From Microbacterium maritypicum (GTDB taxonomy: Bacteria; Actinomycetota; Actinomycetes; Actinomycetales; Microbacteriaceae), in NCBI RefSeq assembly GCF_041529975.1, contig NZ_CP168030.1, forward strand, positions 3,782,001 to 3,846,000: a stretch of DNA of 64,000 nt, read 5' to 3'. Of this stretch, positions 31,748 to 42,179 are shown in pieces. Within the stretch, counting starts at the first letter, position 1; every line of letters begins with the position of its first letter. Position numbers and translations under genes: made by a program. The notes below the pieces were generated by a model, which saw only the letters and a program-made list of their open reading frames with translations, searched no databases and had not been told where the DNA came from.

Positions 31748-33139
31748 ATGCCCACCGCCACGCCTCCCATTCCGGCATCTGCCGCCGTGGGTTCCCCCCG
31801 CCGCTCCCGCCTCGACTGGTTCCGTTCCGCCTCGTTCGGACTGTTCATCCACTTCGACCAGGCGAGCCGGCTCGGAGTCGATCTGTCCTGGCCGATGGTC
31901 GGGCTCACCAGCGATGACGGCACAGGAGTGCACGCACGAAGCGCGGTCGACTACTTCCGGCACGCCGACGAATTCGACCCTCGTGAGTGGGATCCTCGCG
32001 CCATCGCACAGGCAGCGAGGGATGCGGGGATGCAGTACGCCGTCTTCACGACGAAGCATCACTCGGGTTGGGCGTCCTGGCCGAGCGAGGCGACACCGCT
32101 GAACATCTCCACCTCTCCCTACGGGGCTCGCGGAGGCGATCTCGTCCGCGACTACGTGGATGCCTTCCGGGAGGCAGGACTGCGCATCGGCTTCTACTAC
32201 TCGGTGTCCGACTGGTCGGATCCCGACTACCCGGCGTGGCGCGCCGAGTTCGCACCGTATGCGTTCGAGGAGTACCCGCGCGCGACGCCCGAACAGTGGA
32301 CGAGATTCCGCGAAGGGATGAAGGCCGAACTCAGCGAACTGCTCACGAACTACGGGCCGATCGATCTGCTCTGGTTCGACGGCGGGTGGGAGCGCACGGA
32401 GGAGGAATGGGACAGCGCGGAGCTGGAAAGGCACATCCGATCCCATCAGCCGGACATCGTCCTCAACGACCGCCTCCCCGGCATCGGCGACTACGTGACG
32501 CCGGAGCAGTCGATCCCTGCGGAGCTTCTCAGCGACGCCTGGGAAGCGTGCATCACCATGAACGACACATGGGGATGGGATCCGAGCGACCACGACTACA
32601 AGACCACCGCGCACCTGATCCGGACGCTCGTCGACTGTGTCGCCAACGGCGGCTCGCTCCTGCTGAACGTGGGCCCGAGCAGCACCGGCGCTCTGCCGCA
32701 CGAAGAGGAGAAGTCGCTCCACGAGATCGCCGATTGGATGCGCACCCATCGCGAGAGCGTGATCGGCGCTCGACCGGGGCTGGAACCGTGGCAGTTCTAC
32801 GGTCCGACGACCGTCAACGCGGACGACCTGTACCTGCACCTCGTCGCCTGGCCGGACGAGACCGCCACCGTGCGCGGCATTCGACCTCAGTCCGTGCTCG
32901 GCGTGGAACTCCTGACGACCGGGGAAGACCTCGATTTCCGAGCCGTCGTCGATCCCGCGCACGCCCGCGACGACGACCCTTTGGGCAACCTGGTCATCTC
33001 GATCCCGCAGGATCGGCCGATGGGCCCGCTCCCGGTGATCCGTATCCGTTTCCGCGCGGGCACAGCGGGGACCGATCGGTTCACGCCGGTCTCCGTGGGC
33101 GGCCGCAGAGAAACGCCGGCACCAGGATCCGCCGGGTAG
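31748..33139 (+). CDS. Alpha-L-fucosidase, GH29
   Basis: The 463-residue enzyme has the GH29 catalytic barrel: 'SFGLFIHFD' near the start, FTTKHH at 100-105, and the nucleophile Asp211 in 'LLWFDGGWE'. It is followed by a beta-sandwich region at the C-terminus. No signal peptide is visible, so it acts in the cytoplasm on imported fucosides. GH29 enzymes retain configuration and remove alpha-linked fucose. The ATG at 31748 follows GAAGAGAAG. It is divergent from importer 1, with the LacI-like operator between. Confidence 0.93.
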   Translation: MPTATPPIPASAAVGSPRRSRLDWFRSASFGLFIHFDQASRLGVDLSWPMVGLTSDDGTGVHARSAVDYFRHADEFDPREWDPRAIAQAARDAGMQYAVFTTKHHSGWASWPSEATPLNISTSPYGARGGDLVRDYVDAFREAGLRIGFYYSVSDWSDPDYPAWRAEFAPYAFEEYPRATPEQWTRFREGMKAELSELLTNYGPIDLLWFDGGWERTEEEWDSAELERHIRSHQPDIVLNDRLPGIGDYVTPEQSIPAELLSDAWEACITMNDTWGWDPSDHDYKTTAHLIRTLVDCVANGGSLLLNVGPSSTGALPHEEEKSLHEIADWMRTHRESVIGARPGLEPWQFYGPTTVNADDLYLHLVAWPDETATVRGIRPQSVLGVELLTTGEDLDFRAVVDPAHARDDDPLGNLVISIPQDRPMGPLPVIRIRFRAGTAGTDRFTPVSVGGRRETPAPGSAG

Positions 33140-33325
33140 TCCTCTCGGAGAGATGGCGCCGGCCGGGATCGGTGGACCCGCGCATCTTCGCCCGACTCGT
33201 CCCGCAAATCCGTCTCCCGGTCGACGAAGCTGCGAAGCTGGATGCCGTCATCATCCCCCACCCCCGTCGCCTTCATGCTCCTTCCAGAGTGGGAACTGCA
33301 GAGGCGTCGAAGCAGGAGCCGTCCC

Positions 33326-35818
33326 GTGAGCGTCGCGTCCACCCTTCCCCTCATCCGCCGTCCGCTCGCCGAGGGCTGGCGCGTCCGCCCGAACGGCGGC
33401 CCCGCACAGGTGGCCGATGCGTGGATCCCCGCCGTCGTCCCCGGTGTGGTGCATCTCGACCTGCTGCGGGCGGGCCTCATCCCCGACCCGTACCTCGACG
33501 ACAATGAATCCGCCCTCGCGTGGATCGGTCTCGTGGACTGGACCTACGAGGGCAGCTTCGCGCTCGAGTCGGAGGAGCAGGCGGCCGATCGTCACGAGCT
33601 CGTGTTCGACGGGCTCGACACCGTGGCGACCGTCACCGTGAACGGGCGGGTGATCGCCGAGGTCGCCAACCAGCATCGCTCCTATCGACTGGACGTGACC
33701 GACCTGCTCACCACCGGCGACAACACGGTCACCGTCGCCTTCCGCAGCCCGGTCCGGTACGCCGACGCGCAGAGCGTGGCGCTGGGTGCGCGCCCACGCC
33801 CCTACCCCTCGCCGTTCAACGCCCTGCGCAAGTCGGCGTGCAGCTTCGGCTGGGACTGGGGCATCGCCACCTACTCGAGCGGCATCTGGCGCGAGGTGCG
33901 TCTGGAGTCCTGGTCCGACGCCCGCCTGAGCGACGTCCGCGTCCACGCGACACCGGACGGCACCGACGGCACGGTGCGCGTCGCCGTCGAGATCGAGCGC
34001 GCCTCGGCGCTCCCGCTCGACCTGACGGTCCAGGTCGCGGGGACCGTGCAGACGGTTCCGATCGCCGCCTCGGAGACGTCGGCGGAGATCGAGGTCCGGG
34101 TGAGCGACGTCGAACGGTGGTGGCCCGCCGGCCATGGCGCTCAGCCGCTGTACGACGTCGAGATCGCCCTCCTGGACGACGGCACGGCGCTGGACTCCGC
34201 GACCAGACGCGTCGGGTTCCGCGATCTGCGCTGGGACACCACCGCGGATGCATCCGGCACACCGTTCACCCTGTTCGTGAACGACCGCCCGATCTACGTG
34301 AAGGGCGTGAACTGGATTCCCGACGACGCGTTCCCGAGCCGGGTCGACCGCGACCGGTATCGCACCCGACTCGAGCAGGCGAAGGCGGCGAACCTCAACC
34401 TGGTCCGCGTCTGGGGCGGGGGGATCTACGAGTCCGAGGACTTCTACGATCTCGCCGACGAGCTCGGCCTGCTGGTCTGGCAGGACTTCCTGTTCGCGTG
34501 CGCCGCGTACGCGGAGGAGGATCCGCTGCGCGCCGAGATCGAGGCGGAAGCGCGGGAGAACGTCGCACGCCTCGCGCACCGCGCCTCACTCGCGCTGCTC
34601 ACGGGCAACAACGAGAACACCTGGGGATACGAGGACTGGGGCTGGAAGACGCTGCTCGACGGCAAGAGCTGGGGCGCGCACTACTACTACGAGCTGTTCC
34701 CGGCGATCATCGACGAACTCGCGCCGCACGTGCCGTATGCACCCGGAAGCCCCTTCAGCCCGGGCGCGGGGTGGGACGGGCGTCAGCAGACCGGACCGCA
34801 TCCCAATGACGAGGCGCACGGCACCATGCACCTGTGGGAGCAGTGGAACCGCCGCGACTGGCCGACGTACCGCGACCATCGCCCCCGGTTCGTCGCCGAG
34901 TTCGGGTGGCAGGGGCCGCCCACGTGGTCGACGCTGACGCGGTCCATCTCCGACGATCCGATCACGCCCGACTCCCCCGGCATGATCGTGCACCAGAAGG
35001 CGGCCGACGGAAACGCGAAGCTGGGCTCCGGCCTGGTCGCGCACTACCCGATCCCCGACGACATCGAGACCTGGCACTGGGCCATGCAGCTCAATCAGGC
35101 GAATGCGGTGGGTTTCGCGCTCGACTGGTTCCGCTCACTGGCCCCGCACAACGCCGGCGCGATCGTGTGGCAGCTCAACGACTGCTGGCCTGTGACTTCC
35201 TGGGCGGCGATCGACGGCGACGGACGAGAGAAGCCGCTGCTGTTCGCCATCAAGAACGCCTTCGACCCCCGCGTGGTGACGGTGCAGCCCTCGGGCGACG
35301 GCCTCGAAGCCGTGTTGCACAACGACACCGATGACACCTGGTCGGACAGCCTCTCGCTGCGACGGATCGGCTTCGACGGCACGGTGCATGCCTCGGTCGA
35401 GGTGGCGGTGTCGATCGCTCCGCGGGAGTCGACGCGCGTTGCGATTCCGGATGCCGTCGCCACGCCCGGTGACGCTTCCGCCGAGCTGATCGTCGCCGAT
35501 GTGTCCGGCGCGCGCGGGCTCTGGTGGTTCGCCGAACCCCGCGACAGCGCCCTCGCCGAGCCGCGCCTCACCGCCGAGGTGGAGCGCGTCGCCGACGGCG
35601 GGCACCTGGTGACCGTCACGGCGGGCGCACTGGTGCGCGACCTCACCCTGCTCGTCGACCGGCTGTCCCCCGACGCCCGAGTCGACCGCGGCCTGGTGAC
35701 CCTGCTTCCCGGCGAGCGGGCGGTGTTCCGCATCGACGGCGTGGCCGAGCTCGACGCCGCCACCGTTCTCGGTCCGCTGGTCGCGCGATCCGGCAACCAG
35801 CTCGTCGGCGGGCGGTAG
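33326..35818 (+). CDS. Beta-mannosidase, GH2
   Basis: The 830-residue protein has the GH2 order: sugar-binding domain, immunoglobulin-like domain and TIM barrel. 'SACSFGWDWGIATYSSGIWR' is the hallmark of beta-mannosidases. The acid/base is Glu430 in TGNNEN and the nucleophile Glu525 in 'FVAEFGWQGPP'. There is no signal peptide, so it hydrolyses imported beta-mannosides from the non-reducing end. The GTG at 33326 has AGGAG seven bases upstream; the frame is open to an ATG at 33242, but that stretch does not look coding. It follows the fucosidase by 186 bases. Confidence 0.93.
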   Translation: MSVASTLPLIRRPLAEGWRVRPNGGPAQVADAWIPAVVPGVVHLDLLRAGLIPDPYLDDNESALAWIGLVDWTYEGSFALESEEQAADRHELVFDGLDTVATVTVNGRVIAEVANQHRSYRLDVTDLLTTGDNTVTVAFRSPVRYADAQSVALGARPRPYPSPFNALRKSACSFGWDWGIATYSSGIWREVRLESWSDARLSDVRVHATPDGTDGTVRVAVEIERASALPLDLTVQVAGTVQTVPIAASETSAEIEVRVSDVERWWPAGHGAQPLYDVEIALLDDGTALDSATRRVGFRDLRWDTTADASGTPFTLFVNDRPIYVKGVNWIPDDAFPSRVDRDRYRTRLEQAKAANLNLVRVWGGGIYESEDFYDLADELGLLVWQDFLFACAAYAEEDPLRAEIEAEARENVARLAHRASLALLTGNNENTWGYEDWGWKTLLDGKSWGAHYYYELFPAIIDELAPHVPYAPGSPFSPGAGWDGRQQTGPHPNDEAHGTMHLWEQWNRRDWPTYRDHRPRFVAEFGWQGPPTWSTLTRSISDDPITPDSPGMIVHQKAADGNAKLGSGLVAHYPIPDDIETWHWAMQLNQANAVGFALDWFRSLAPHNAGAIVWQLNDCWPVTSWAAIDGDGREKPLLFAIKNAFDPRVVTVQPSGDGLEAVLHNDTDDTWSDSLSLRRIGFDGTVHASVEVAVSIAPRESTRVAIPDAVATPGDASAELIVADVSGARGLWWFAEPRDSALAEPRLTAEVERVADGGHLVTVTAGALVRDLTLLVDRLSPDARVDRGLVTLLPGERAVFRIDGVAELDAATVLGPLVARSGNQLVGGR

Positions 35819-35847
35819 CACCCGGCCGACACCGTCCGCTGAACAGT

Positions 35848-35879
35848 TGAGGGGCCTCCGCACGGACGGAGACCCCTCA
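35848..35879. terminator. Bidirectional terminator between GH2 and GH38 genes
   Basis: TGAGGGG (35848-35854) pairs with CCCCTCA (35873-35879), and after one mismatch CTCCG (35856-35860) pairs with CGGAG (35867-35871). It lies between convergent genes. Confidence 0.8.
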
Positions 35880-35884
35880 CCGGT

Positions 35885-38800
35885 TCAGGCCCGCGGCAGC
35901 CGCAGCGTCACGAGTTGGAACGGACGCAGCGCCAGACGGATGCCGTCGGCATCCTGACCCGTCAGCGCCGCCTGCTCGCTCTCCCGCTCGAGCAGGTCCA
36001 CTTCGCTGGCGTCGCCGCTCGGGAAGCCCACGGCGACCGTGGCGTCGGCGCGACGCCCAAGCGCCTCGTACAGTCGCACGATGACGTCGCCGCTGCCGTC
36101 TTCGGCGAGCTTGACCGTCTCAACCACCACACCCGGGTGATCGATCGAGACGAGGGGCTTCACATCGTCGGCGCCCTCGATGCGGCGCTCTGCGAGGTTC
36201 GTGCGGTACCCCTCGGCGATCGCGTCGACGAGCTCGCCACCGACGACGATGCCCACCTCCAGATGATGCCGGCCCTGGTCCTGCTGCGGGTCGGGGAACA
36301 GCGCAGCCCTGACGAGCGAGAGCCGCACGGTCGAGTACGTGCCGCCCGTCTCACGCGGATGCCGGGTGATGTCGTGACCGTAGGTGGAGTCGTTGGTGAC
36401 CGCGACACCGAAGTCGCTCTCGCCCACTCTGACCCACCGGTGCGCCACGGTCTCGAAGCGCGCGGCATCCCACGAGGTATTGGTGTGGGTCGGACGCACG
36501 ATGTGCCCGAACTGGATCTCGGAGGCGGCGTGGTCGGTGTGCACGTCGACGGGGACGCTGAGCTTGAGCAGCTTCTGCTGCTCGTGCCAGTCGATGTCGA
36601 CAGCCAGCTTCAGGGTTCGCGACCCCTCGTCGAGACGGATGCTGTGCACCAGCGTCGACGCGCCGAAGGAACGCGAGATCACCACGGCGCCGTCGACGAT
36701 CTCGATGCCGTCCGCCTCGAGGAGGTCGGTGACGTTGCGGCGGTAGTGCTCGTCGATGTCCCAGGCATCCCACTGCGTCGGGGTGTCCCGGTGCAACTGG
36801 AAGACGCCGGCGTTCTGACCTTCCGGCACGACCTCGCGGCCGCTCGCCAGGTCGATGATCGACGTCAGCACCCCCCGGGCGTCGATCGTCGCACGCACGA
36901 GCTCGTTGTCGAGCACAAACCCGCCGTCCGCCGCGACCGGCGTGACCGGTGCGACCGCATCCGCCTCGCCGATCGCCAGCGCGCCGACCGAGGCATGCCC
37001 GTGCGGGGCCGCGTTGACCACGAGGCTGCGCGTGCCCTCGCCGACCAGCGCACGCAGCGAATCGGCGATGATCTGCTCGAGCTCCACGGCGATCGCCGCG
37101 TAGTTGCGCTCGGCATCCTGGTGCACCCAGGCGATCGACGTTCCGGGCAGGATGTCGTGGAACTGCTGGAGGAGGACGAGCTGCCAGAGGCGTTTGAGCT
37201 GCTCGGTCGGGTAGGCGCGTCCGGTTCGGACAGACGCCGTCGCCGCCCAGAGCTCGGCCTCGCGGAGCAGGTGCTCGCTGCGACGGTTGCCCTGCTTGGT
37301 GCGCAGCTGACTCGTGTACGTGCCGCGGTGGAACTCGAGATACAGCTCGCCGCTCCACACCTCGGGCGACGGGTACTCGGACTCGGCCTGCTCGAAGAAC
37401 GCCCGTGGCGTGGAATGCCGGGCGACCGGCGACCCTTCCAACGACCCCGCGCGCGCGACCTGCGCAGCCATCTCCCGGGTCGGTCCGCCTCCGCCGTCGC
37501 CGTAACCGTACGGCAGCAGCGAGACACGGGCTCTGCCCTTGTCCTGGAAGTTCCGCTGCGCATGCGCGAGATCGGCCTGCGAGGCGTCCGAGTTGTACTT
37601 GTCCACCGGAGGGAAGTGCGTGAACACGCGCGTTCCGTCGAGGCCCTCCCAGAGGAACGTGTGGTGCGGCATCCGGTTCGTCTCGTTCCAGGAGATCTTC
37701 TGCGTGAGGAACCACTTCGATCCCGACGCCTTGATGATCTGAGGAAGGGCGCCGCTGTAGCCGAAGGAGTCGGGCAGCCAGACCTCGGGGGTGTCGATCC
37801 CGAACTCGCGGAGGAAGAAGCCCTTGCCCTCGACGAACTGGCGGGCGAGGGCTTCGGAGCCGACCATGTTCGTGTCCGACTCGACCCACATGCCACCGAC
37901 CGGAACGAAGCGGCCCTCGCGCACGCGCTCGACCAGACGCTCCCAGATCTCCGGGTAGCGCTCCTTGATCCAGGCGAACTGCTGTGCCGACGAACTGGCG
38001 AACACGACGTCGGGGTTCTCGTCCATCAGTGAGAGCACGTTCGAGAACGTCCGCGACACCTTGCGAGCCGTCTCGCGCACCGGCCACAGCCAGGCCGAAT
38101 CGATGTGCGCGTGCCCGACGGCATGCAGCACGTGCGCGCTGGCATGGGCGGGACTCGCCAGCACCTCTCGGAGCGCCTCACGGCCCGCTGCCGCCGTGCC
38201 CGCGACGTCATGCGGGTCCACGAGGTCGATCATCCGATCCAGCGCCTGCACGATCTCCGCCCGCCGCGGCGACGAAGCATCCAGCTCACCGAGGAGCCCC
38301 CGCAGGATCACGGTGTCGTCGAGCAGTGACTCGACGGTCAGGTCGCGCAGGGCCACGTCGACGACGCGGAGTACGTAGATCGGATCGGCACCGGCGGTCT
38401 CGGGGTCGCCTAGCGCGGTCGGGTCGAACGTGAAGATGCTGCCCACGTCGGGATTGGACGCCGCCTCGAGCAGCACGTCGATGCGGCCGTCCGACTGCAC
38501 TGCCGCGGCGACCGCGTTGTTGAACGGCGAGATGCCCTTGATCGGATTCCCGTCGAGATCCCAGACGAGAGCCTCGGCCTGGAAGCCGCTCTGTCCGGCC
38601 GTGAAGCCGAGGTCCACGACGAGCTCTGCCCTGGTGCCGTCAGGAAGACCGCCGGATGCCGTACGCCACTCGCTCGGGACCTCCCCGGTCACACGGAACC
38701 ACGTCGTGCCCCAGGGACGCCCCCACGGAGCGCCGACCGCCGTGGGCGTGAAGTCCGCCTGAACGGCATCCGTGAAGGACACCGGCTCCCCCGGCACCTC

Positions 38801-38908
38801 CCACGCGCGCACCTCGAGCGGGTGGCTCAGGCGATGACGTGCCGGACGGAGGCGCTCGCGGATGAATCGGTCGATGCGCATCTCGATGAGCGCGGTGCGG
38901 TCGTGCAT
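35885..38908 (-). CDS. Alpha-mannosidase, GH38
   Basis: The 1007-residue enzyme contains the GH38 zinc and catalytic motifs 'HAHIDSAWLWP', 'VESDTNM' (nucleophile Asp345) and 'WLPDSFGYSGALPQI'. The central three-helix region and C-terminal beta domains follow as expected. It has no signal peptide and removes alpha-linked mannose in the cytoplasm. It is the last gene of the operon that begins with the second sugar-binding lipoprotein, 46 bases after the MalG-type gene. Together with GH29 and GH2 it would dismantle a fucosylated mannose core. Confidence 0.95.
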   Translation of the reverse strand: MHDRTALIEMRIDRFIRERLRPARHRLSHPLEVRAWEVPGEPVSFTDAVQADFTPTAVGAPWGRPWGTTWFRVTGEVPSEWRTASGGLPDGTRAELVVDLGFTAGQSGFQAEALVWDLDGNPIKGISPFNNAVAAAVQSDGRIDVLLEAASNPDVGSIFTFDPTALGDPETAGADPIYVLRVVDVALRDLTVESLLDDTVILRGLLGELDASSPRRAEIVQALDRMIDLVDPHDVAGTAAAGREALREVLASPAHASAHVLHAVGHAHIDSAWLWPVRETARKVSRTFSNVLSLMDENPDVVFASSSAQQFAWIKERYPEIWERLVERVREGRFVPVGGMWVESDTNMVGSEALARQFVEGKGFFLREFGIDTPEVWLPDSFGYSGALPQIIKASGSKWFLTQKISWNETNRMPHHTFLWEGLDGTRVFTHFPPVDKYNSDASQADLAHAQRNFQDKGRARVSLLPYGYGDGGGGPTREMAAQVARAGSLEGSPVARHSTPRAFFEQAESEYPSPEVWSGELYLEFHRGTYTSQLRTKQGNRRSEHLLREAELWAATASVRTGRAYPTEQLKRLWQLVLLQQFHDILPGTSIAWVHQDAERNYAAIAVELEQIIADSLRALVGEGTRSLVVNAAPHGHASVGALAIGEADAVAPVTPVAADGGFVLDNELVRATIDARGVLTSIIDLASGREVVPEGQNAGVFQLHRDTPTQWDAWDIDEHYRRNVTDLLEADGIEIVDGAVVISRSFGASTLVHSIRLDEGSRTLKLAVDIDWHEQQKLLKLSVPVDVHTDHAASEIQFGHIVRPTHTNTSWDAARFETVAHRWVRVGESDFGVAVTNDSTYGHDITRHPRETGGTYSTVRLSLVRAALFPDPQQDQGRHHLEVGIVVGGELVDAIAEGYRTNLAERRIEGADDVKPLVSIDHPGVVVETVKLAEDGSGDVIVRLYEALGRRADATVAVGFPSGDASEVDLLERESEQAALTGQDADGIRLALRPFQLVTLRLPRA

Positions 38909-38954
38909 GTGTAGTGCTTTCTGGATCGTGGGGATTGTGCGAGGAGGCCGGGGA

Positions 38955-39842
38955 TCAGCCCTTGACGCCGCCGGCCAGCGCGAAGCTGCTGCCGGAGAGA
39001 CGCTGCACGAGCAGGTACAGGGCGAGGATCGGCACGGAGTACAACGTGGCGAACGCGGCGAGCTGCCCGTAGGCGACGGCGCCGTGGTTACCGAAGAAGG
39101 TGAAGATCGCGACGGCCGCCGGCATCTTCTCCGAGCTGAACAGCAGGACGAACGGGACGAAGAAGTTCCCCCACGCCTGCGTGAACACGAAGATGAAGAC
39201 GACGCTGATACCGGGGCGCATGAGCGGCAGGACGATGGTCCACAGCGCACGCATGGCGGACGCGCCGTCGACCCATGCCGCCTCCTCGAGGGAGACCGGC
39301 ACCGAGTCCATGAAGTTCTTCAGCATCCAGATGGCCATGGGCAACGACGTGGCGGCCATGAACAGGATCACGCTGACCTGCGAGTCGAGCATCTTCAACT
39401 GCACGAAGAGCGCGTAGACCGGCACCATCATGGCCGTGATCGGCAGGCAGGAACCGAACAGGACCGAATACATGAAACCGCGCTGGAACCGCGAGTTGTG
39501 CCGCGAGAGCGGATACGCGGCGAGCACTCCGACGACGACGGTGATGAGGGCGGTGCCGAACGAGATCAGCGCCGAGTTCCACAACGGCAGCAGCGTCATC
39601 GACCAGTCGAACACCGCGACGAAGTTGTCGAACGTGAGGCTCTCCGGCACCGAGATCGACACCGTGGCCGACGGAGACACCGCAGAGAACGCGATCCACG
39701 CGATCGGCACGAGGAACACGACCCCGATCACGATCAGGACGGTGTTGGCGAGCCGTGCGGAGCGGCGCTTCGTAGGCGACGCGACGGAGATCCGCTGGCC
39801 GCGCCTCACGGCGGGGCGGACGATCGCTTCCGTGGCAGTCAT
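38955..39842 (-). CDS. Carbohydrate ABC transporter permease 2 (MalG type)
   Basis: The 295-residue protein has six membrane helices, the EAA loop 'SLEEAAWVDGASAMRALWTI' and the MalG-type C-terminus 'RLSGSSFALAGGVKG'. Its ATG overlaps the stop of the MalF-type gene by one base (TGATG). It is part of importer 2, which lacks its own ATPase gene. Confidence 0.95.
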   Translation of the reverse strand: MTATEAIVRPAVRRGQRISVASPTKRRSARLANTVLIVIGVVFLVPIAWIAFSAVSPSATVSISVPESLTFDNFVAVFDWSMTLLPLWNSALISFGTALITVVVGVLAAYPLSRHNSRFQRGFMYSVLFGSCLPITAMMVPVYALFVQLKMLDSQVSVILFMAATSLPMAIWMLKNFMDSVPVSLEEAAWVDGASAMRALWTIVLPLMRPGISVVFIFVFTQAWGNFFVPFVLLFSSEKMPAAVAIFTFFGNHGAVAYGQLAAFATLYSVPILALYLLVQRLSGSSFALAGGVKG

Positions 39843-40771
39843 CAGTCGACCTCCGGCTTAAGGATGCGGATGTAGAAGATCGCGAAGATCGCGCCGAGCA
39901 CGAGGGTCACCGCAGCGATCGCCGTCCCGTAACCGATCTGGGAGTACTGGAAGGCCTCCTGATAGGCGAGGACGGGCAGGGTCGAACTCGAGACGCCCGG
40001 CCCTCCCTTGGTCATCACCCAGATCAGACCGAAGGTGCCGAGCGTCTGCAAGGTGGTGAGCATCAGGTTCGTCGAGATCGAGCGGCGGATCATCGGGATG
40101 GTGATGAGGAAGAAGCGCTGGGCGGCGTTCGCACCGTCGATCTGTGCCGCCTCCATCACCTCGGGCGGCACCTCGTTGAGGGCGGCTCCGTAGACCAGCA
40201 TCGAGAACGCCGTGCCGCGCCAGACGTTGGCGAGGATGACGGCGAACATCGGGTACTCGATGAGCCAGCTCACCGCAGGGATGCCGATGGCCTCGAGCAG
40301 CGCATTGAGCGTGCCGTCCTTCGAGAAGTACGCGTAGAGGGCGAAGGCGGCGACGATCTCGGGCATCACCCAAGCGACGACGACGAGTGCGCCGACCACG
40401 CTGTTGACCGACTTCGAACCGATGCGCATGAGCGCGGCGACGCCGAGGCCCAGCACGTTCTGGCCGATGATCGCGGAGAACAGCACGAAGACGACCGTGA
40501 GGACCAGCGCCGTCCAGAAGTTCGGGTCGGTGAACAGCGAGACGTAGTTGTCGAGTCCGACGAACTCGGGCTGCGCCGCCCGGTAGCCCGTGAGGGCGCG
40601 GTTGGTCAACGATCCCCAGATGGCGTAGATGATCGGCCCGAGCAGGAACACGACCAGCAGCACCACGGCGGGCAGCAGCGGGACGGAGCGTATCAGCTCG
40701 CGGAGAGGGGCGCGCCGCCCGGCCCCGGTGGGCACCGGGGCCGGGCTGTGCGTTGCGGAAGCGGAGGTCAC
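39842..40771 (-). CDS. Carbohydrate ABC transporter permease 2 (MalF type)
   Basis: The 309-residue protein has a polar N-terminus of about 30 residues, six membrane helices and the EAA loop 'EVMEAAQIDGANAAQRFFLI'. The GTG at 40771 is chosen because it lies 10 bases after the stop of the binding-protein gene and gives the usual length; longer starts would overlap that gene. It forms the channel with the MalG-type protein. Confidence 0.93.
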   Translation of the reverse strand: MTSASATHSPAPVPTGAGRRAPLRELIRSVPLLPAVVLLVVFLLGPIIYAIWGSLTNRALTGYRAAQPEFVGLDNYVSLFTDPNFWTALVLTVVFVLFSAIIGQNVLGLGVAALMRIGSKSVNSVVGALVVVAWVMPEIVAAFALYAYFSKDGTLNALLEAIGIPAVSWLIEYPMFAVILANVWRGTAFSMLVYGAALNEVPPEVMEAAQIDGANAAQRFFLITIPMIRRSISTNLMLTTLQTLGTFGLIWVMTKGGPGVSSSTLPVLAYQEAFQYSQIGYGTAIAAVTLVLGAIFAIFYIRILKPEVD

Positions 40772-40781
40772 TGCGGGATTC

Positions 40782-42134
40782 CTACTCGACGTTGTCCGCA
40801 CCGACGATCTGGGTGAGCGCATCGTCGTAGGTCTTGGCGGCATCCTCCGGGCTCGCTTCTCCGGTGATCACCGATTCGGTGGCCTGCTGAAGCGCGCTGG
40901 TGATCTGCGAGTAGTCCGGCGTGGTCGGACGGAAGTGCGTGTACTGCACGAGGTCGGAGAAGAACGCGAAGGTCGGGTTGTACGAGAGGTACGCATCGTC
41001 GGTCGCGACGTCTTCGCGGACGGCGATCTGACTGTTCTCGGTGTCGTACTTGAGGGAGTTCTCCTGGTTCAGCGCCATCGCGATGAAGTCGAAGGACGTC
41101 TGCGGGTGCTTGGTCTGAGAGCCGACCGCGAGGGTCCAGCCTCCGGACATCGAGGTGTAGCCGGGGTCGCCGCCGTCCTGCGTCGGCATCTTGGCGAGAC
41201 CGATCGTGTCCTCCCAGCCGTCCCAGGCGCTTTCACCGCTGATCCAGCCGCCCGGGAGCCAGGAACCGTCGATGGCCATGGCGAGCTTCCCCTCGGGGAG
41301 CAGCTCGGTGGAGACGCGGCTGCCGATGGTCGAGTCGAGGGCGAGATCGAGCGGAGTCGCCAGATCGTTCTTGTAGAGCGTGTCGTAGAAGCCGAAAGCG
41401 TCGGTGAGGCCCTCGGAGCCCACCGCCCACTTGTCGGAGTCGGCGTCGTACAGGGTGGACTCGGTGCCGTAGAGAAGCATCTCCAGACCCTGCATCGACG
41501 TCTGCTCACCGGCGCTCTTGCTGCCGTAGATGTTCAACGGGATCAGGTCGGCGTCGTACGCCTTCACCGCTTCGGCAGCGTCGAGGATGTCCTGCCACGA
41601 CGTGGGCTGCCAGTCGGTGGGGAGCCCGGCCGCCGCGAATATCTCCTTGTTGTAGTAGATCGCGCGGGTGTCTGTGCCCATCGAGATGCCGTAGGTGCTG
41701 CCGTCTCCACCGAGTCCGGCCTCCTTCGCTGCGTCGTAGAACTGGTCCCAGTCAGCCCAGTCGGCGAGGTAGTCGTCGATCGGGAGCAGGTAGCCGGCAG
41801 CGGCGTCGGAGCGCAGCTGGAAGGTGTCCTCGTAGATCACGTCGGGTGCCGTGTCGGGCGAGCCGTTCATCAGAGCAAGCTTGGTGAAGTACTCGTCCTC
41901 GGACTCGATCGGCTGGAGCTTGACCGTCACACCGGGGTTCGCGGCCTCGAACTCGGGTTTGACCTTCTGGAAGAGGTCATCGAGCTGGTGGAACGCCGAC
42001 GTCATCTGGTACGCGACGGTGATGGTGCGGTCTCCGCTGTCGGACGTCTCCGCGTCCCCGGACGCACCGCATCCCGAGAGGACGACTGCGCCGACCGCGA
42101 TCGCGCCGATGGCGGCGAAGGGCTTCGTTCGCAT
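40782..42134 (-). CDS. Sugar-binding lipoprotein of ABC importer 2
   Basis: The 450-residue solute-binding protein has a lipoprotein signal with lipobox LSGC ('AVGAVVLSGCGASGD'). Its mature part includes 'GVTVKLQPIESEDEYFTKLA' and 'GKLAMAIDGSWLPGG', as in CUT1 oligosaccharide binders. The ATG at 42134 is preferred since AGGAG lies eight bases upstream, while the ATG at 42152 has none. It starts the operon that leads to the GH38 alpha-mannosidase, so the cargo is probably a mannoside. Confidence 0.93.
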   Translation of the reverse strand: MRTKPFAAIGAIAVGAVVLSGCGASGDAETSDSGDRTITVAYQMTSAFHQLDDLFQKVKPEFEAANPGVTVKLQPIESEDEYFTKLALMNGSPDTAPDVIYEDTFQLRSDAAAGYLLPIDDYLADWADWDQFYDAAKEAGLGGDGSTYGISMGTDTRAIYYNKEIFAAAGLPTDWQPTSWQDILDAAEAVKAYDADLIPLNIYGSKSAGEQTSMQGLEMLLYGTESTLYDADSDKWAVGSEGLTDAFGFYDTLYKNDLATPLDLALDSTIGSRVSTELLPEGKLAMAIDGSWLPGGWISGESAWDGWEDTIGLAKMPTQDGGDPGYTSMSGGWTLAVGSQTKHPQTSFDFIAMALNQENSLKYDTENSQIAVREDVATDDAYLSYNPTFAFFSDLVQYTHFRPTTPDYSQITSALQQATESVITGEASPEDAAKTYDDALTQIVGADNVE

Positions 42135-42179
42135 CTGCTTGCTCCTTTGCATGCGGACCTCGCTGTTGAGGCCTCAGAC

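Noticed and set aside
33242..33325. N-terminal extension of the beta-mannosidase from ATG 33242
   Set aside because: The extension is basic and disordered, has no signal peptide character, and the GTG at 33326 has a clear ribosome site.
35915..38032. 705-codon frame opposite the GH38 alpha-mannosidase gene
   Set aside because: It is a mirror frame of a G+C-rich gene; the opposite strand carries intact catalytic motifs and the mirror shows no family resemblance.
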